Assembly (NCBI GenBank): GCA_018658605.1
Contig: JABHUV010000383.1
Coordinates: 1 to 7,507, forward strand
Direction of reading: 5' to 3'
DNA: 7,507 bases
Source: Planctomycetaceae bacterium
GTDB taxonomy: Bacteria > Planctomycetota > Planctomycetia > Pirellulales > Pirellulaceae
In this document: positions 1 to 6,763 of the stretch, piece after piece
Numbering within the stretch: position 1 is the first letter of the stretch
Layout: each line of letters begins with the position of its first letter
Position numbers and translations under genes: made by a program
The notes under the pieces: generated by a model
Told to the model about the DNA's origin: nothing
Database searches by the model: none
Seen by the model: the letters and a program-made list of their open reading frames with translations, nothing else

Positions 1-1032
1 AGCTCGCATCAACCCCGTATTTCCCTCCTGGATGAGGTCGAGGAAACTCATGCCTCGATTACGATATTTTTTAGCGATAGACACCACTAACCGCAGATTA
101 CCACTTGAAAGGTCCCGTTTAATATTGTCGTATTGCGTAAATCGAGTCTTGCATAGTTCACAACGTTTGAGAAGACTGGAGGGGGTTTCTTGGGTGATTA
201 GCATCAAATCGCGTAATTCTCGTTTTAGGTTCGCTCGACGATAACGCGCATCTTTGGAGCGACTCCCTTTTAAACTGGATATTTGCTGTACTAACAGTTG
301 CATTCGTTGGGAAAACTCTTCGAGCTGCTTCATTAGTGGCAAAATTCGCCGAGTGCGGAGACTCAATTCCTCGACGAGGGTGATTGCTTTTTGACGTCCC
401 CGGATAAACTTAATCCTTGCCTTTTGTTTGGCTTCCTGACATACCGATTTACTAATCAGAATACGGAATTGGATTCGAGTTTGCTCCAGGATATGTTCAA
501 TTGTTGGAATGTTATTGGGCATGCGAGCCAAAATTTGTTCTTTGCTTAGTTGTTCCGTCAGTGACACCTTGATGGTGCGATCGAACGGCAAGTCTCCTGT
601 GTGGACTTTCTTGATAGCTTCAAATGTCGTGCGGATTGCAAAATCACATCCGAGAACACTCCGTCGAAACATTCGACGAGTTTTTTCAATTTGTCTGGCC
701 AGCGAGACCTCCTGGTCGCGTGTCAAGAGCGGGATTTCTGACATTTGTGTGAGATACAACCGGATGGGGTCGTCACTGAGTTTGGGCATGCCCGTTGTGG
801 TGGCCTGTTTGGTAGAGACCGTCGTCACCGTTTTGAGAGACCCATTAGCTGGTTCCGGCGCTTTGGAAACAACCTTAATTCCCAAGGACTCCAATTTGAT
901 CAGTAGTTCATCGACGCTTTCCGGGGAGAAGTCGTCGTCTGGTAAGCAGTCATTTATTTCATCGAGTGTAAGGTAACCTTGCGATTTTCCCTTAACGGCA
1001 AGTACTTCATATTGTTGTTCAAATAGCTCCAT
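1..1032 (-). CDS. rpoD: Primary RNA polymerase sigma factor (sigma-70/RpoD), N-terminal 344 residues; 3' end off the window
   Basis: Housekeeping sigma factor that binds core RNA polymerase and directs it to -10/-35 promoters. Read on the minus strand from ATG at 1032, the frame stays open to base 1. Region 1.1 is at about residues 19-55 ([24 protein letters not shown]), which marks a primary rather than alternative sigma. Region 1.2 is at about 86-117 ([20 protein letters not shown]). A long basic helical non-conserved segment follows (about 118-305). Region 2 begins at about 306 ([31 protein letters not shown]), where the window stops, so the rest of region 2 and regions 3 and 4 are not visible. 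The inter-region segment (e.g. [23 protein letters not shown]) resembles planctomycete RpoD as I remember it. The start is supported by an AGGAGGG ribosome binding site nine bases upstream. It lies 91 bases downstream of dnaG, the usual dnaG-rpoD order. The truncation is a window artefact, not a gene defect. Confidence 0.97.
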   Translation of the reverse strand, partial: MELFEQQYEVLAVKGKSQGYLTLDEINDCLPDDDFSPESVDELLIKLESLGIKVVSKAPEPANGSLKTVTTVSTKQATTTGMPKLSDDPIRLYLTQMSEIPLLTRDQEVSLARQIEKTRRMFRRSVLGCDFAIRTTFEAIKKVHTGDLPFDRTIKVSLTEQLSKEQILARMPNNIPTIEHILEQTRIQFRILISKSVCQEAKQKARIKFIRGRQKAITLVEELSLRTRRILPLMKQLEEFSQRMQLLVQQISSLKGSRSKDARYRRANLKRELRDLMLITQETPSSLLKRCELCKTRFTQYDNIKRDLSSGNLRLVVSIAKKYRNRGMSFLDLIQEGNTGLMRA

Positions 1033-1041
1033 GTGTCGTAA

Positions 1042-1048
1042 CCCTCCT
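1042..1048 (-). promoter_or_regulatory. Ribosome binding site of rpoD
   Basis: On the minus strand this reads AGGAGGG, a near-perfect Shine-Dalgarno sequence nine bases before the ATG at 1032. It fixes the start of the sigma factor. It sits directly after a GCGC-rich inverted/direct repeat (about 1049-1066) that could fold in the mRNA. I see no convincing -35/-10 pair in the 91-base dnaG-rpoD gap, so rpoD may depend on read-through from dnaG. Confidence 0.8.
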
Positions 1049-1123
1049 GCGCGTCATGCGCGTCGCTGGACACCCGATATATGTAAAATTGTTATCACGC
1101 TATGACGACAAATCCGTCCATCG

Positions 1124-2974
1124 TCATTCGGATAAACCCCGATCAAGTCTTTGCTGTTCCAAAAGTTGCTGCAAAAGTCTCACTTCTTCTTCGTCATTGA
1201 CCTCATTGCTGCGTAACTTCCGGATGGTCTCCCGTTCTTCTCCGTCACGTATTTCGCGTTGAAACTTTTCAATTAAGGATTCAAGGCGAGCAGTTGGCGT
1301 AAGTTGTACGGTCGATTCTTTGTTTTTAGCGTTTTCTTCCGCCTGAACCAATACGAATTTGAGTGTAGGGTCCTCGATTTTCAATAATAATTGGTCAAAA
1401 GATATTTCGTCTCCTTGATTCACAAACTCTGCCAAAAATTCGAAAATACAGCGCAAGTTGGCTGAGCGAAACATATAGGGATCGATTCCACGTATGGCTC
1501 CTGGTGTTAACTCAGGATGTGAGACGAGCAATTCAAGAATTTCTGCTTCACTGGAGTCTAAAACATCAGGTTTTGAGGGTGAAGGGGTAACTTGCTCGAG
1601 TGTGCCGCTTGAGGGTCGCGACCCTCGTTCGCGGCGAATAGTGCTAAGTTGCTGCCGAAGGTCGTCTGCAGGCAGGGAAAATGCCCGGGATAGTCGACCT
1701 AAAATCAGTTGTTCACGGCGCCTATAATCAATATCCGAAATTGTCTGGTCACGTGGAACCATAGCGAGCGTGGATAAAATATTGTGAATGGCCATTGCAC
1801 TTTTATGAGTATCAACTGCAGGATTTATGCCCATTAATTCAATATTAACTTTGTGTTGTAACGCATCGACGGACGTGGAAATCAATTCAAAGAAGGCCTC
1901 AGTTCCATGGTTTTGCAGATAATCACATGGATCCAAACCATCGGGAAGGGTGAGAATGCGTAGGTCAAGATGTCCTTTGACAAAGTGTTCCAAGACCTCG
2001 TTCGCACGTCGCCGACCCGCATCATCTCCGTCGAGTACCAGCGTTACTTCAGAAGCAATTCGCTTTAGGTGTTGCACGTGGATATCATTAATCGCTGTAC
2101 CTAAGACGGCGACCACATTGGAAACGCCATATTGATTGGCGACAATAACGTCCGTATATCCTTCCATTACGAGTGCCTTACCGCCCTTACGTATTGCATC
2201 AAGAGAGATATCAATCCCGTAGAGCTGCTCGCTTTTGGAAAATATAAGCGTTTCTGGTGAATTCACATATTTTGCGGATCGGTCGTCGGCGAATTGCGGT
2301 AGGATGCGTCCACCAAATGCGACGGTGCGATTTTGTGTGTCGTGAATTGGGAAAAGTACACGTCCGCGGAAAAAATCGTAATAACTATTACGATCCGCAT
2401 TGTGGCCCAGCAGGGCAACTGCTTTGAGTACTTCATGGGAATAGGGCGAGTTTGCGATTTGATTTGCCAGAAAATCCCAGCGGTTCGGCGCGAATCCTAC
2501 CTGATAAGCTGTTAGACTGGCGTGAGTGATGCCGCGTTGTTCGAAATAATCTCTAGCCATCTGCGCGTCGCCGTGGTGCAAGAGGTATTGATGAAAGATG
2601 TCCTTGGCCCATGCGGCAGCAGCATAGAGTGTTTTCTTGTCATTGGCTGATCCGGGCTTAATGTCGTTGCGTCGGGGACCAGAAAGTTGCACACCCGCCG
2701 CTTCGGCGAGAATTTCTAATGCTTCGCGAAAATCAACGCCCTCCCGTTGCATCACAAAGCTAAAAATATCCCCACCAATGTCACAGACCCAACATTTCCA
2801 CGTTTGACGTTGTGGATCAATTTGCATGCTAGGGCGTTCGTCATCGTGCCACGGGCACAATCCAACGTAGATACGCCCCCGCTTTTGCAGATGAATATTT
2901 TGACCGGTTAGATCAACAATGTCCGTAAGTTGCCGAACTTGCTCCTTGGCATCATCATTGAATTCAGCTGGCAT
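1124..2974 (-). CDS. dnaG: DNA primase DnaG
   Basis: Replicative primase that makes RNA primers at the fork and is recruited by the DnaB helicase. The 616-residue length is normal for the family. Domains in order: CHC2 zinc-binding domain, ligands C40, H43 (CPWH), C61 and C64 (CWVC); core with the N-terminal catalytic subdomain (about 155-255; VGFAPNRWDF, FRGRVLFPI, KYVNSPETLIFSKSEQLYG); TOPRIM fold (about 265-355) with EGYTD (271-275), LGTA (291-294) and DGDDAG (315-320), the metal-binding acidic residues; then a less conserved C-terminal helicase-interaction region (about 460-616) ending in a highly charged helix rich in E, R and Q. The third TOPRIM acidic motif reads LDPCDYL where many primases have DPD. 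The ATG at 2974 puts about 15 residues before the conserved TDIVDL, as expected, but it has no clear Shine-Dalgarno sequence. It is probably the first gene of a dnaG-rpoD operon; no rpsU precedes it, and a divergent gene lies upstream. Confidence 0.98.
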   Translation of the reverse strand: MPAEFNDDAKEQVRQLTDIVDLTGQNIHLQKRGRIYVGLCPWHDDERPSMQIDPQRQTWKCWVCDIGGDIFSFVMQREGVDFREALEILAEAAGVQLSGPRRNDIKPGSANDKKTLYAAAAWAKDIFHQYLLHHGDAQMARDYFEQRGITHASLTAYQVGFAPNRWDFLANQIANSPYSHEVLKAVALLGHNADRNSYYDFFRGRVLFPIHDTQNRTVAFGGRILPQFADDRSAKYVNSPETLIFSKSEQLYGIDISLDAIRKGGKALVMEGYTDVIVANQYGVSNVVAVLGTAINDIHVQHLKRIASEVTLVLDGDDAGRRRANEVLEHFVKGHLDLRILTLPDGLDPCDYLQNHGTEAFFELISTSVDALQHKVNIELMGINPAVDTHKSAMAIHNILSTLAMVPRDQTISDIDYRRREQLILGRLSRAFSLPADDLRQQLSTIRRERGSRPSSGTLEQVTPSPSKPDVLDSSEAEILELLVSHPELTPGAIRGIDPYMFRSANLRCIFEFLAEFVNQGDEISFDQLLLKIEDPTLKFVLVQAEENAKNKESTVQLTPTARLESLIEKFQREIRDGEERETIRKLRSNEVNDEEEVRLLQQLLEQQRLDRGLSE

Positions 2975-3251
2975 TAAGGTAACCGATGCGTAGGCAGTAG
3001 ATATTTGGAGTGGGAGTTGATGTGAGACGCAAAATAGTAATAACAGTGGTAAAGAAGACGCCGCTGTATTTGGCTAAGTATAGTATTTTCGAGACCACGC
3101 TGCGAGTGTCATTTGCAACAGCAAGAGTTTTGAGGAAGTATATTTGACTTTTGTGTTGTAGATATTGTAGTTTCACTATGAATTGGTTCAGTAATGGCTT
3201 GCTGACAAAGCAGGGCCATCGAGCTACTTAATTAGGGAGAGGGGGATAGCG
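2975..3251. promoter_or_regulatory. Divergent intergenic region between dnaG (-) and the SirB1-family gene (+)
   Basis: A 277-base region with no convincing gene. It must hold the dnaG promoter and probably the promoter of the plus-strand gene. Candidates seen by eye: a minus-strand TATACT -10-like hexamer at 3077-3082 with no good -35 partner, and a plus-strand CTGACA (3202-3207) followed 19 bases later by CTTAAT (3227-3232). Both are weak, because A/T-rich hexamers occur easily by chance here. A GTG-initiated 70-codon minus-strand frame crosses most of the region and overlaps the dnaG start by 11 bases; it is treated as non-coding. Confidence 0.4.
3235..3245 (+). promoter_or_regulatory. Ribosome binding site that decides the TTG start at 3252
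   Basis: GGGAGAGGGGG ends six bases before TTG 3252. The frame has a TAA stop at 3192-3194, and no ATG, GTG or TTG lies between that stop and 3252, so this purine-rich site together with the TTG is the only standard initiation option upstream of the conserved domain. Confidence 0.75.
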
Positions 3252-3935
3252 TTGAAAAATCCGATTTATTGCAACCAAGTCGCTTTTGACTTGTTTGTTT
3301 CGCAAATCGATCATCTTGAGACCAATGCCGGTATTTGCAATGCGGTGACCGCAATTGCCATGCACTTTGATCGACAGGTATCCCCCGAAGTTGTTGCTTT
3401 AGAACTGGATGATATTGCAAGCCAAGTCCGCAAGAGAGTCGTTAGCAATAATCCCCGTGCGTTGACCGCACATTTACATCACGTACTCTTTGAGGAACTT
3501 GGATTCCGAGGGAACACCCAAAATTATTTTAACCCAGAGAATAGTTTTTTGCCCAGCGTTTTGGAGTGCAAGTGCGGCATACCGATTACGCTGGCGTTGG
3601 TGTATAAGTTGGTTGCGGAACGCGTTGGATTAGAGGTAGTCGGTCTAAATACTCCGGGGCATTTCTTGGCACGTTTGTCCATAGAAAACGATAATATGAT
3701 CGTGGATTGTTTTTGTGGCGGGGAATTAATTAGTAAGGAAGAAGTTGCCGTTCGCAATATGGAATTGACGGGTTGTCGACCATTGGCCGATTCCGCAGTG
3801 GGGAAAGTCGCTACGCACCGGCAATGGGTGGCACGGATTCTGGCGAACCTAATTCACGCACTCTCGCTTAAAAACAGTCACTGCGAGATATCCGCTGTCT
3901 CTGAGTTGTATGATGTATTGCAAGTTGCATATTAA
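3252..3935 (+). CDS. SirB1-family transglutaminase-like protein (Transglut_core2)
   Basis: A 227-residue cytoplasmic protein with no signal peptide, matching the SirB1/Transglut_core2 family, whose biochemical role is poorly defined. Diagnostic blocks: YFNPENSFLPSVL (92-104), GIPITLALVYKLVAERVGL (109-127), GLNTPGHFLARL (131-142), VDCFCGGELIS (151-161), and a C-terminal helix RQWVARILANLIHAL (190-204). H137 and D152 fit the His and Asp of a transglutaminase-type triad. The nucleophile position, the Cys in GxC of active transglutaminases, falls on P111 in GIP, as is usual in this family, so classical catalysis is doubtful. Odd features: where relatives usually have (I/V)DPF-x-GG this protein has VDCFCGG, and a second Cys-x-Cys (C106, C108) sits just before the GIP helix. 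It is shorter at the C-terminus than many relatives (about 270 residues). Start is TTG with a strong ribosome binding site. It is divergent from dnaG and ends 28 bases from the convergent LRR gene. Confidence 0.9.
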   Translation: MKNPIYCNQVAFDLFVSQIDHLETNAGICNAVTAIAMHFDRQVSPEVVALELDDIASQVRKRVVSNNPRALTAHLHHVLFEELGFRGNTQNYFNPENSFLPSVLECKCGIPITLALVYKLVAERVGLEVVGLNTPGHFLARLSIENDNMIVDCFCGGELISKEEVAVRNMELTGCRPLADSAVGKVATHRQWVARILANLIHALSLKNSHCEISAVSELYDVLQVAY

Positions 3936-3963
3936 CTTGAGCGGAGGTTATTTCGCCTGTATT

Positions 3964-4716
3964 TCAATGTTCGTGCTTATTGGGGTCGCGATCGATGTGA
4001 TTTTGATTGATGTGCAGGTGTAGCCGCGGAAGCCTTTCGAGTAGTTTTACAAGTCCCACGTCGGTAACAGCAGTGTCGTCGAGGTATAACGACTGCAGCT
4101 GTTGCATACCGTATAGTGATGGTAATCCTTGGTCGTCAATTGGGACCGCAATCAGATGTAAAAATGAAAGCGACGACATAGTCGCAATAGATTCGAGTGA
4201 CTTATTGGACAATCGTTTGCTGCCGATCCGCAAAAGTTCAATGTTTGGGTGGGCGGATAGAGACTTAATTCCCGTATCCGTAAAATCGGCTCTCGGTAGA
4301 TTTAGGTAACGAAGTGATTTCATATTGAGGATCAACGGGATGGCTGTATCGGTTAGCGGTGACCGGATGCGGAGCTGAATCAAATTCCCCATGGAGGTAA
4401 GAGGTGCAAGTCCATTTTCCGACAGGACGCTGTTGTCAATTATTATGCTGTTGATATGATTATTGTTCGCAAGTAATAACAGGTCTTGGTCTGTCACCTC
4501 ACGGTCGCCAAGTCCCAGAGTTGTTTTTGCGGGATTGGCTAGTATATCGTTGATGATTTGTCTGGCCGTTGTTTCAGGCAATATGGCGGTGGAGGGGTAC
4601 GAATCAGACGGCGGCGCATCACAAGCAGCAAATAATGATAGAACGAGCATTGCGTAGCGGCCGACATGGATGTTTATCACCGGAGGGCAGGGATGACTAG
4701 GATTTAATTTGGACAC
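3964..4716 (-). CDS. Leucine-rich-repeat protein, probable lipoprotein
   Basis: A 250-residue protein with about six LRR units of roughly 24 residues between about 87 and 240, on the pattern LxxLxLxxTxhTDxGhxxL. Examples are NLIQLRIRSPLTDTAIPLI (111-129), SLRYLNLPRADFTDTGIKSL (134-153) and LQSLYLDDTAVTDVGLVKL (207-225). This resembles the ribonuclease-inhibitor/internalin-like repeats abundant in planctomycetes, usually protein-interaction modules; the partner is unknown. The N-terminus has a short hydrophobic run ending LSLFAAC with C32, an acceptable but not ideal lipobox (F at -3), followed by DAPPSDS, so export and lipidation are inferred. The start is uncertain: GTG 4716 gives a long proline-containing n-region, while in-frame GTG 4680 gives a more normal 20-residue signal peptide (MINIHVGRYAMLVLSLFAAC). 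Neither has a Shine-Dalgarno sequence. It is convergent with the SirB1-family gene and divergent from the DUF3500 gene. Confidence 0.85.
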   Translation of the reverse strand: MSKLNPSHPCPPVINIHVGRYAMLVLSLFAACDAPPSDSYPSTAILPETTARQIINDILANPAKTTLGLGDREVTDQDLLLLANNNHINSIIIDNSVLSENGLAPLTSMGNLIQLRIRSPLTDTAIPLILNMKSLRYLNLPRADFTDTGIKSLSAHPNIELLRIGSKRLSNKSLESIATMSSLSFLHLIAVPIDDQGLPSLYGMQQLQSLYLDDTAVTDVGLVKLLERLPRLHLHINQNHIDRDPNKHEH

Positions 4717-4775
4717 TGGAATAGAAACCAGAAGAAGTTAGTTGTAGGTGGAAAACAACGATAGCGTGGGTTATA

Positions 4776-4806
4776 TTGATAGGTAGGAAATCGTTTCGTT
4801 TATTAT
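4776..4806 (+). promoter_or_regulatory. Possible sigma-70 promoter of the DUF3500 gene
   Basis: TTGATA at 4776-4781 resembles a -35 box. TATTAT at 4801-4806 resembles a -10 box but is 19 bases away; the alternative TTTATT at 4799-4804 has the ideal 17-base spacing but a poorer match. Transcription would start about 30 bases before ATG 4846, which fits that start better than the upstream GTG at 4816. Based on hexamer matches only. Confidence 0.3.
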
Positions 4807-4845
4807 ACATCGCGCGTGCATAAACGCAGTAGGGTCAGAGCTCGA

Positions 4846-5883
4846 ATGACAAGAATACAACATAGTGTAGTAGGTTTAATTTCTGTGGTTACACTGTGTG
4901 TCGGGCTTGGCATGCAAGAAACGGTCCCTCCGGCGGGCGAGGCGTTGGTTACAGCCGCTATAGCGTTTCAAGGCACCTTGACTCCTGAGCAGAGCAAGGT
5001 TGCAATCCTAGATTATGATGATGAACGGCGAGTCGATTGGCATTTTATCCCCAAAGCTGAACGTAAGGGCCTGATGGTTCGCAATATGACATCGCCGCAA
5101 CGAACGGCCGCAGGCACCGTTTTGAAGGCGGGCTTGAGTGCCTTGGGTCATCGCAAAGTACGGCAAATCATGGCACTCGAAGCCGTTCTGCACGATTTGG
5201 AGAAGGAAAATCCCGGAAAGTTCGCTAGGGATACCTTGAGATACTATTACACAATTTTTGGAAAACCAAATAAGACGGGAACGTGGGGACTAAGTATCGA
5301 AGGCCATCATTTGTCCCTGAACTTCGTTATCAAAGACAACGAAGTTATTTCTTCAACGCCACAAGTTCTTTGTGCTAACCCGACTTTCGTTAAATCTGAC
5401 GTTGGTAAAATTAAGGCTGGAACACGCGTATTAAAAAACGAAGAAGAGTATGCTTTTCAGCTCGTAAATATGCTAGACGCTGATCAAGCTAAGGTTGGGA
5501 TTATCGATGAGAAGGCACCTCGGGAAGTGCGCGGTGCAGGCGATGCTCAGGTTCCAACGGGCGATCCAATTGGGATTTCTTGGAAGGATTTGAGTGCCGA
5601 GCAACGCAAACTACTAAAGAAAATAATACGCGTTTACGCGGCGACGATGGCACCGGCTATTATGGAAGAACGGATGGCAGATATCGTTGAGGGCAAATGG
5701 AGCAACGTTCATTTCGCTTGGGCTGGAGCCACAAAAGCCGGTATCGGTCACTATTATCGAATTCAGGGCCCAACATTCGTGATTGAATTTGTGAACACAC
5801 AACCTGACGCCGCCGGTAATCCGGCGAGTCACATTCACTGCATGTGGCGAGATGTTCGCGGAGATTTTGCGATTAGCAAGTAA
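4846..5883 (+). CDS. Exported DUF3500 family protein
   Basis: A 345-residue protein of the DUF3500 family; no reaction is established for this family and I assign none. Numbered from ATG 4846, residues 1 to about 24 look like a Sec signal peptide (MTRIQHSVVGLISVVTLCVG), implying a periplasmic or extracellular location. Family blocks: LTPEQSKVAILDYDDERRVDWHF (45-67, given here only by its ends L45 and F67), RKGL (73-76), MTSPQR (81-86), FGKPNKTGTWG (138-148), IEGHHLSLNF (151-160), FAWAG (290-294), GHYYRIQGPTF (301-311) and HIHCMWRDVRGDF (329-341). Conserved H154, H155, H302, H329, H331 and several Trp residues could line a binding or catalytic site (inference). The two halves resemble each other. 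An in-frame GTG at 4816 would add ten basic residues, but it lacks a ribosome binding site, whereas ATG 4846 has AGGG 11 bases upstream. It is divergent from the LRR lipoprotein gene and is followed by a probable terminator. Confidence 0.94.
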   Translation: MTRIQHSVVGLISVVTLCVGLGMQETVPPAGEALVTAAIAFQGTLTPEQSKVAILDYDDERRVDWHFIPKAERKGLMVRNMTSPQRTAAGTVLKAGLSALGHRKVRQIMALEAVLHDLEKENPGKFARDTLRYYYTIFGKPNKTGTWGLSIEGHHLSLNFVIKDNEVISSTPQVLCANPTFVKSDVGKIKAGTRVLKNEEEYAFQLVNMLDADQAKVGIIDEKAPREVRGAGDAQVPTGDPIGISWKDLSAEQRKLLKKIIRVYAATMAPAIMEERMADIVEGKWSNVHFAWAGATKAGIGHYYRIQGPTFVIEFVNTQPDAAGNPASHIHCMWRDVRGDFAISK

Positions 5884-5949
5884 GGGCGTTGGGGAGTTTC
5901 CAATAGCAGCGCATAACACATGCGATGTAAGGCAGATTTGCGAAGGTCA

Positions 5950-5975
5950 GTAACTTCCGAAGTTGCACGTTTTTT
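5950..5975 (+). terminator. Probable Rho-independent terminator of the DUF3500 gene
   Basis: A seven-pair stem including one G-U pair (5950-5956 with 5960-5966, GTAACTT/AAGTTGC) closes a CCG triloop and is followed after three bases by six consecutive T (5970-5975). It lies 67 bases past the DUF3500 stop on the same strand. The stem is AT-rich, so efficiency is uncertain. Confidence 0.45.
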
Positions 5976-6011
5976 ACGATGGAACTGGTGCGCGTGTTGG
6001 GGGCTCGAAAC

Positions 6012-6029
6012 GGCGGTGGTGCCACCGCC
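6012..6029. repeat. GC-rich inverted repeat in the convergent gap
   Basis: GGCGGTGG-TG-CCACCGCC: perfect 8-base arms around a 2-base centre, in practice a 7-pair stem with a GTGC loop. It lies between the convergent DUF3500 and glycosylase genes. Neither strand has a T-run directly after it (plus strand has TTTT only 11 bases later), so it is not a textbook terminator. It could still act as an mRNA 3'-end stabiliser, a bidirectional pause or terminator, or a protein-binding palindrome. Confidence 0.55.
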
Positions 6030-6055
6030 TGACGTGTCCATTTTGACGTATTGGA

Positions 6056-6763
6056 CTAGACAGCATCCGCAAGTAAACGATGCGCCTTTTTGAAAATTCG
6101 GTTGAACATAGGGCGAGTCAAGCGACCTGTAAAGGTGTTTTGTTGGCTGGGGTGGTAACTTCCTAGTAGCACCCGCCCGTCGGGTAAACGAAAAGTAGCC
6201 CCGTGGTTGAACTTTGGTATTGGTCCGTCATAAAGGTCATTATGGCGCAAATAGTCGATCGTTGCCCGCCATGCGATCTGCCCAAATGCTAAGAATACTT
6301 TTAGCGGGAGAATTGCCACCAGATCTGTCAACCATGGCCGACAAGTCTGTATTTCTTCGCGGGTCGGTTTGTTTTGAGGTGGTGCGCAGTGGCAAACGTT
6401 TGTAATGGCACAATTAATCAACTCGAGGCCGTCTCCGGCGTGCGTGGAATTCTTTTGATTGGCGAAGCCAGCCAAGTGTAAAGCCCGATAGAGCCAATCA
6501 CCGCTGCGGTCGCCAGTAAAGATGCGGCCCGTACGATTGGCGCCGTGTGCCCCAGGGGCCAAACCGACAATTAATAATTCCGCACATGGATCTCCAAAAT
6601 TGGATACCGGTTTACCCCAATATTGCTCATCCATGAAAGCCCGTCGTTTAGTCTTGGCGACATCTTGGCAGTGTTGGATTAACCTGGGACAAGCGTTACA
6701 GCTGACGATGGACTTGTTAAGTTTGTTCCAGCGTATCTTTTGGTAATTCCGGCGCGAGTTCAT
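6056..6763 (-). CDS. Family 5 uracil-DNA glycosylase (UDGb), iron-sulfur type
   Basis: Base-excision-repair enzyme that removes uracil, and in this family often other deaminated bases, from DNA. The 235 residues carry the family signatures: motif A GLAPGAHGANRTGRIFTGD (67-85), which has no polar catalytic residue at the usual motif-A position, the family 5 hallmark; the cluster region CAPPQNKPTREEIQTC (126-141); and motif B LGSYHPSQQNTFTGRLT (200-216) with catalytic-loop H204. The probable 4Fe-4S ligands are C22, C25 (CNACPRL), C126 and C141. C124 is an extra nearby cysteine. All expected motifs are present, so the enzyme is probably active. The ATG at 6763 overlaps the TGA of the upstream gene (ATGA) and has no independent ribosome binding site, which indicates translational coupling in a two-gene operon. 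Family 4 UDG is the main alternative, but the AHGANRTGR motif fits family 5 better. Confidence 0.95.
   Translation of the reverse strand: MNSRRNYQKIRWNKLNKSIVSCNACPRLIQHCQDVAKTKRRAFMDEQYWGKPVSNFGDPCAELLIVGLAPGAHGANRTGRIFTGDRSGDWLYRALHLAGFANQKNSTHAGDGLELINCAITNVCHCAPPQNKPTREEIQTCRPWLTDLVAILPLKVFLAFGQIAWRATIDYLRHNDLYDGPIPKFNHGATFRLPDGRVLLGSYHPSQQNTFTGRLTRPMFNRIFKKAHRLLADAV

Noticed and set aside
1033..1123. A promoter for rpoD inside the dnaG-rpoD gap (minus-strand TTGTCG at 1111-1106 with nearby A/T-rich hexamers).
   Set aside because: No -10 hexamer with an acceptable match falls 16-18 bases away; TTTTAC is the best at 17. Too weak to annotate.
2964..3176. A 70-codon minus-strand frame from GTG 3176 that overlaps the dnaG start by 11 bases and could couple translation to dnaG, which lacks a good ribosome binding site.
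   Set aside because: It has no ribosome binding site, a GTG start, no recognisable domain, and occupies the divergent region where promoters are expected. Conservation in relatives would be needed to revive it.
3936..3963. A shared terminator between the convergent SirB1-family and LRR genes.
   Set aside because: Only a three-pair AGG/CCT stem is visible and there is no T-run. The 28-base gap shows no convincing hairpin.
5835..6041. A 68-codon minus-strand frame in the gap after the DUF3500 gene.
   Set aside because: It overlaps the DUF3500 3' end and runs through two hairpins. Its low-complexity start (GGGTT) derives from the GC palindrome, and there is no ribosome binding site or family resemblance.
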